Assembly: GCF_012933385.1 (NCBI RefSeq)
Contig: NZ_JABBPN010000021.1
Coordinates: 1 to 64,000 of the forward strand
Direction: 5' to 3'
DNA length: 64,000 bases
Source: Paenibacillus lemnae
GTDB lineage: Bacteria; Bacillota; Bacilli; Paenibacillales; Paenibacillaceae
The notes beneath the pieces are model-generated. The model was given only the letters and a program-made list of their open reading frames with translations, ran no database searches and was not told where the DNA came from. A program made the translations under genes and the position numbers. Positions 60,856 to 64,000 of the stretch are shown here, piece after piece (positions within the stretch are counted from its first letter, which is position 1; the number at the start of each line of letters is the position of its first letter).

Positions 60856-61824
60856 TCACAAAAAATCTTCTACGATGGACACTCCTTGTTCCAGTCTGTC
60901 CCGGCTCTCTTTAAGATACGTACTTGTCCAATCATTTAACTGAGAAAAATCAAAGCTTCGATGCATTCCGATATACACAATGAATTCCCGCAGTCTTAGG
61001 AACAAACTCAAATTACAAAGTGACACTTCACTCATGACAGTGTGTCGTTGATACCCTTTAAGGAAGTATTCCAAAAATCTCCGTGCCTGTTCTTCTCTCT
61101 CTGGGATCGAATCGTTAAGCACGACATAAACAATGTAGAATAATTGAACGGCAATATCTTCTTCATACCAGCTGTATTGACACTCATCAAAATCAAAAAG
61201 TGTTAGTTTTTGATCATCCACATGGAAGTTGCCTACATTAATGTCGCCATGGATGAGTCCGTATGTATGTTCTTTTTTCAGTAAATGAATTTCACTTACG
61301 AGCTGCTCATATTGCTCAATCACCCGCTCCTGATCCGAAGGAATAAATCTCTTTATATTTTTAAGATAAGAGTTTTCAGTCCACTCGTGACGCTTAAATT
61401 TCTGTCTGCTTGGTACATATCTTCTGGATAGCTCATGGATGCGACCGGTTATTTCCCCACACATCTCGGAAAGCGTATCATTATTCATACATTCTGGATA
61501 AAAAATCTTGCTTCCCGGCGCTTTCTCAAATGAAGCAATCACGAAATATGAGCCTTCAAGATTAACAATTTCAACATAGCTGCCTGAACAGGAAAGGATT
61601 GGTTTACTGACAGAAACACCATGCTGATCAAGATACAAAACCCATTCTAGCTCCCCGTTAACTTGATCTGCTGATCTGTGAGAGCTGTAGGTGATTCTTA
61701 AAATATACGGATTTCCCAGCTTGGTATATTCATAGACGAAATTCTGAAATCCACCCACATACTTTAAATCGGATAATTCTGTTCCAAAAGATTTTGCAGC
61801 CTTCTCAAGGATCTGCTCATTCAT
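60856..61824 (-). CDS. APH-family phosphotransferase
   Basis: A kinase of about 322 residues with the aminoglycoside-phosphotransferase fold. The N-lobe is LKYVGGFQNFVYEY and YILRITYSS. The catalytic loop is GLIHGDINVGNFHV near residue 200, and the Mg loop TLFDFDECQYSW follows. The ATG at 61824 matches the usual family start; TTG codons upstream (61857 or 61863) overlap the previous gene and remain possible. The substrate (aminoglycoside, amino alcohol or protein) is unknown. It is related to the broken gene next to it. Confidence 0.85.
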   Translation of the reverse strand: MNEQILEKAAKSFGTELSDLKYVGGFQNFVYEYTKLGNPYILRITYSSHRSADQVNGELEWVLYLDQHGVSVSKPILSCSGSYVEIVNLEGSYFVIASFEKAPGSKIFYPECMNNDTLSEMCGEITGRIHELSRRYVPSRQKFKRHEWTENSYLKNIKRFIPSDQERVIEQYEQLVSEIHLLKKEHTYGLIHGDINVGNFHVDDQKLTLFDFDECQYSWYEEDIAVQLFYIVYVVLNDSIPEREEQARRFLEYFLKGYQRHTVMSEVSLCNLSLFLRLREFIVYIGMHRSFDFSQLNDWTSTYLKESRDRLEQGVSIVEDFL

Positions 61825-61853
61825 GAGCTCTTTGATCTGTTTCTCCAATCGTA

Positions 61854-62375
61854 TCAATTCCAATCAATATGTAGTTTCGGCCACTTCTTACTCCACTCTT
61901 TGCCGGCCACTCTTTTTTGGTAATAAAGCTGATCCTTGAAAAGTGGGCTTCTGCGTACTCTTAGATTGAATAGATCCTCAAGACCATACGGGGCAATAAT
62001 AGAGATAACGTCATCTTTCGAGAGCGTGATTCCTACAGCCGTAACGGTCTCTGGCCATCGGCTTATAGCGTCAGTAATTGAGTTATACGGTTTGTCATTG
62101 TTTTTCAAATGCATTCTAGCCTGATTCTTTACGGACCAGATCGATGAGTTGGTTTGTTGGTTCAGCCAATTTTCAAGCTCCTTCTCCTTATCCTCATCGA
62201 TATGCTCGTGATCATAGAAGATGACATCAATATCATTTAGTGGAGTTAACATGGAATGTCCGTGCAGGTGATCCCATACCCGGTTTCGTACATAGCCTGC
62301 GGCAATGTACCAATGCGTCAGGTTTAATTGTCTGACGAGCTTAAGGTCTCTCATCACATATTCACTGTTCTTCAT
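61854..62375 (-). CDS. Nucleotidyltransferase family protein
   Basis: A protein of at least 173 residues of the nucleotidyltransferase superfamily group with the motif WYIAAGYVRNRVWDHLHG followed by LNDIDVIFYD, the metal-binding Asp pair. No ribosome site precedes the ATG; GGGAG at 62411-62415 would suit a non-ATG start (ATT or CTG) near 62399-62405, adding about nine residues that fit the family. Substrate unknown. Its stop overlaps the possible early starts of the phosphotransferase gene. Confidence 0.8.
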   Translation of the reverse strand: MKNSEYVMRDLKLVRQLNLTHWYIAAGYVRNRVWDHLHGHSMLTPLNDIDVIFYDHEHIDEDKEKELENWLNQQTNSSIWSVKNQARMHLKNNDKPYNSITDAISRWPETVTAVGITLSKDDVISIIAPYGLEDLFNLRVRRSPLFKDQLYYQKRVAGKEWSKKWPKLHIDWN

Positions 62376-62475
62376 GATATCGATTAACTGTGTGTCCAGA
62401 ATAATCTCAACTCCCGGGTTAAAAATTGAAAATTTAAACTATTCTACTGTTTAGTTTGTTAGCCATATAAAATGA

Positions 62476-62498
62476 AAAGCCTCATTAGATGAGGCTTT
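62476..62498 (-). terminator. Terminator at the end of the small-membrane-protein gene
   Basis: AAAGCCTCAT and ATGAGGCTTT form a 10-bp stem with a 3-base loop, with a T-rich stretch on the minus strand. The stop codon of the adjacent gene overlaps its edge. Confidence 0.85.
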
Positions 62499-62766
62499 AT
62501 AAAGCACTACTTAGACTGATCCAGGACAGGTACAAACATAAGAGCGATAATAGAATAAAGACCGTAAAAATCCGCACATTACTCTTGAACCTGAACCCGT
62601 ACACACAAAAAAAGACAGCTGCCGCAATTTTGGATATGCTTTGATAATAATCATTGAAGTGCGAATTACTGAAGATTAAAGATGTTAACAAACATGAAAT
62701 GATTAGAAACTTAAACCATAATGGCTCATTCAAAAACATTCTAAACATGATTTGAACCCGCTTCAT
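62497..62766 (-). CDS. Small membrane protein of unknown function
   Basis: An 89-residue protein with about three hydrophobic segments (WFKFLIISCLLTSLIF, ISKIAAAVFFCVYGF, IFTVFILLSLLCLYLSW). The ATG at 62766 is chosen because GAGGGG lies ten bases upstream; longer frames overlap the next gene. No family recognised. Confidence 0.55.
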   Translation of the reverse strand: MKRVQIMFRMFLNEPLWFKFLIISCLLTSLIFSNSHFNDYYQSISKIAAAVFFCVYGFRFKSNVRIFTVFILLSLLCLYLSWISLSSAL

Positions 62767-62921
62767 ATCCGGCGATCCCCTCTTCCCTTTCATCGTTGAA
62801 TAATCTTTCCTGCCTTCCATGATTATACATCTAACAACCGGTAACCGATAGCCTAAGGTCAGATAAAATTTGGGATGGACAGCTGAATTATTTAAGAAAT
62901 ACACTATTATCTTGAAAATTA

Positions 62922-63359
62922 TTATATCCCTAAATGCAATATGCATTTCGTTTCAATCTCAGCTCTCTCAATCAAGTGGACCAGCTTTCCTAACTTCTTT
63001 AGTAAATCTGATTTCAATATACAATAACTTCGATTCAAGATTATTTTTTGGGGGGCATATTTCAACATATCAGCCCATGATTGAATAATTCCTTTAAATG
63101 TTATCAGATTGCTTCCATCAATAAGCGTAACTCCTATATGGTTTAATCCCATACCGTTCTGTTCTGTGCTAGGATTCCATGTAGAAATCCAATTCAGTGA
63201 ATCATTTATGTACTCAATGAATTCATCATCGATAGAGGTGTATTCAATTACAATTAAACCCTCCCTGTACAAATCACCATTAGAATCCCGGGTATATGTT
63301 AAATAAGAAGAGTTTTCGACGTCAGATCTGTTTTCAATTACAAACTCATGAACCGGCAT
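62922..63359 (-). CDS. Hypothetical protein
   Basis: A 145-residue soluble protein, rich in Ile, Asn and acidic residues, with no recognised motif. GGAGGACAGC precedes the ATG. It begins 15 bases after the upstream gene's stop, so the two are probably one operon. Size and context would fit an immunity-type protein, but nothing proves it. Confidence 0.7.
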   Translation of the reverse strand: MPVHEFVIENRSDVENSSYLTYTRDSNGDLYREGLIVIEYTSIDDEFIEYINDSLNWISTWNPSTEQNGMGLNHIGVTLIDGSNLITFKGIIQSWADMLKYAPQKIILNRSYCILKSDLLKKLGKLVHLIERAEIETKCILHLGI

Positions 63360-63374
63360 GCTGTCCTCCCACTT

Positions 63375-63890
63375 TTAACGAGCCCGCGATGGCATGAGAA
63401 TTGTTTGTTCTAAAATCTTCGCTTTCTTCATAAAAGAGTCCATACTATCATTCATAGCAATTCTCAACCCAAACTCTGCTTCACGAAGCGTCTGACGTAA
63501 TAGTTCATAATCATGTTTGTCCTCTTCGCTTAAATCAACGAACTTGTACAATTCATCATGAGGGTAAAGCCTAAATTTACTATACAAAGCAGTAAGAATT
63601 TGTTTCTCAGATTGAGAAAGAACTCCTAATAGTTCACCCGTACGGATACTTTGTAAAATTCCATTCAACACATCGCCTAGTTTAGTTGTAACCAAATTAG
63701 GATCAGACCATTGGTGTCGGCTTTGATGAGCAATTAAACCTTCTAACTCCACTAGATGTTCTTGAACTTGATTGATAATAACTTGCTCTTTCACAAAATT
63801 TAATTTCATCATTCCCCAGATTGTAATTGCAATCAGTACTACATTCAGTCCTAAAGATACGAGAAGAATCAGTTTCGTTTTTCTTGTCAA
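63375..63890 (-). CDS. Hypothetical membrane-anchored protein
   Basis: A 171-residue protein with one N-terminal membrane helix (LILLVSLGLNVVLIAITIWGM in essence, residues 7-27) and a helical, charged outer or inner domain. Translation starts at TTG, with AAAGGAG seven bases upstream inside the preceding gene, and overlaps its stop (TTGA). Function unknown. Confidence 0.7.
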   Translation of the reverse strand: MTRKTKLILLVSLGLNVVLIAITIWGMMKLNFVKEQVIINQVQEHLVELEGLIAHQSRHQWSDPNLVTTKLGDVLNGILQSIRTGELLGVLSQSEKQILTALYSKFRLYPHDELYKFVDLSEEDKHDYELLRQTLREAEFGLRIAMNDSMDSFMKKAKILEQTILMPSRAR

Positions 63891-64000
63891 TTCAGTTCTC
63901 CTTTACGAAATACATTATTAAAAATATATCCCTGACCTTTCCAGAATTCCGTATCTACTTCTAATAATTCAAATGCACCATCTGTATATTCCTCAATGAC
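63887..64000 (-). CDS. C-terminal end of an unidentified protein (partial)
   Basis: An open frame enters from the right edge and ends at TGA 63887-63889 after 37 codons (begins VIEEYTDGAFELLEVD, ends NVFRKGELN). It is coupled to the next gene by a TTGA overlap. Three tightly spaced unknown genes thus follow each other. Family not recognisable from the fragment. Confidence 0.65.
   Translation of the reverse strand, partial: VIEEYTDGAFELLEVDTEFWKGQGYIFNNVFRKGELN

Overview
The window looks like a chromosomal segment of a Paenibacillus-type Gram-positive spore former. The evidence is YesM/YesN two-component pairs, LplB/LplC-type sugar transporters, SLH surface anchoring, a nicotianamine-like zincophore operon, a paeninodin-type lasso precursor, strong AGGAGG ribosome sites, frequent TTG/GTG starts and moderate GC. 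No rRNA, tRNA, IS element or CRISPR array was seen. Genus-level placement is an inference.

Layout. 0-6.6 kb: methyltransferase, secreted helveticin J-like protein, a tiny ORF with its own terminator, aldehyde dehydrogenase with an adjacent ArsR regulator and operator, AI-2E-family membrane protein, MFS permease. 6.8-10.9 kb: a compact lasso-peptide cassette: cyclase (C), precursor (A), attenuator, ABC exporter (D) with a His-rich insertion. No B1/B2 leader-processing genes are present. 11.0-12.8 kb: formaldehyde detoxification (hxlA-hxlB-hxlR). 12.9-15.8 kb: DinB, FAD oxidase, AlkC. 16.0-20.8 kb: LplABC-type sugar importer with a divergent AraC regulator. 20.9-22.0 kb: membrane-anchored thioredoxin-like protein.

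22.0-31.5 kb: a complete nine-gene staphylopine-type (opine zincophore) operon, cntK-L-M-A-B-C-D-F-E, on the minus strand, with a sigma-A promoter and a near-consensus Zur box. 31.5-34.4 kb: GH43 beta-xylosidase, diverging from a YbdM-like Ser/Thr kinase followed by a 69-residue Ser/Lys/Arg-rich peptide. This could be a kinase-substrate pair of the spore coat. 34.4-40 kb: SNF2 helicase, Dabb protein, a frameshifted small lipoprotein, DUF368 and RDD membrane proteins.

40.1-57.6 kb: a polysaccharide-use locus. It holds an SLH-anchored GH29-like enzyme, a GH106-like enzyme, an ABC sugar importer with a CcpA cre site, a YesM/YesN pair, a fucose/arabinose isomerase-like enzyme and a second AraC regulator. 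The surface enzyme would release sugars, the ABC system import them, and the cytoplasmic enzymes finish degradation. 57.6-64 kb: pgsA-like gene, acetyltransferases, phosphotransferases, a nucleotidyltransferase, several unknown small proteins, and a patch of gene decay at 59.0-60.8 kb.
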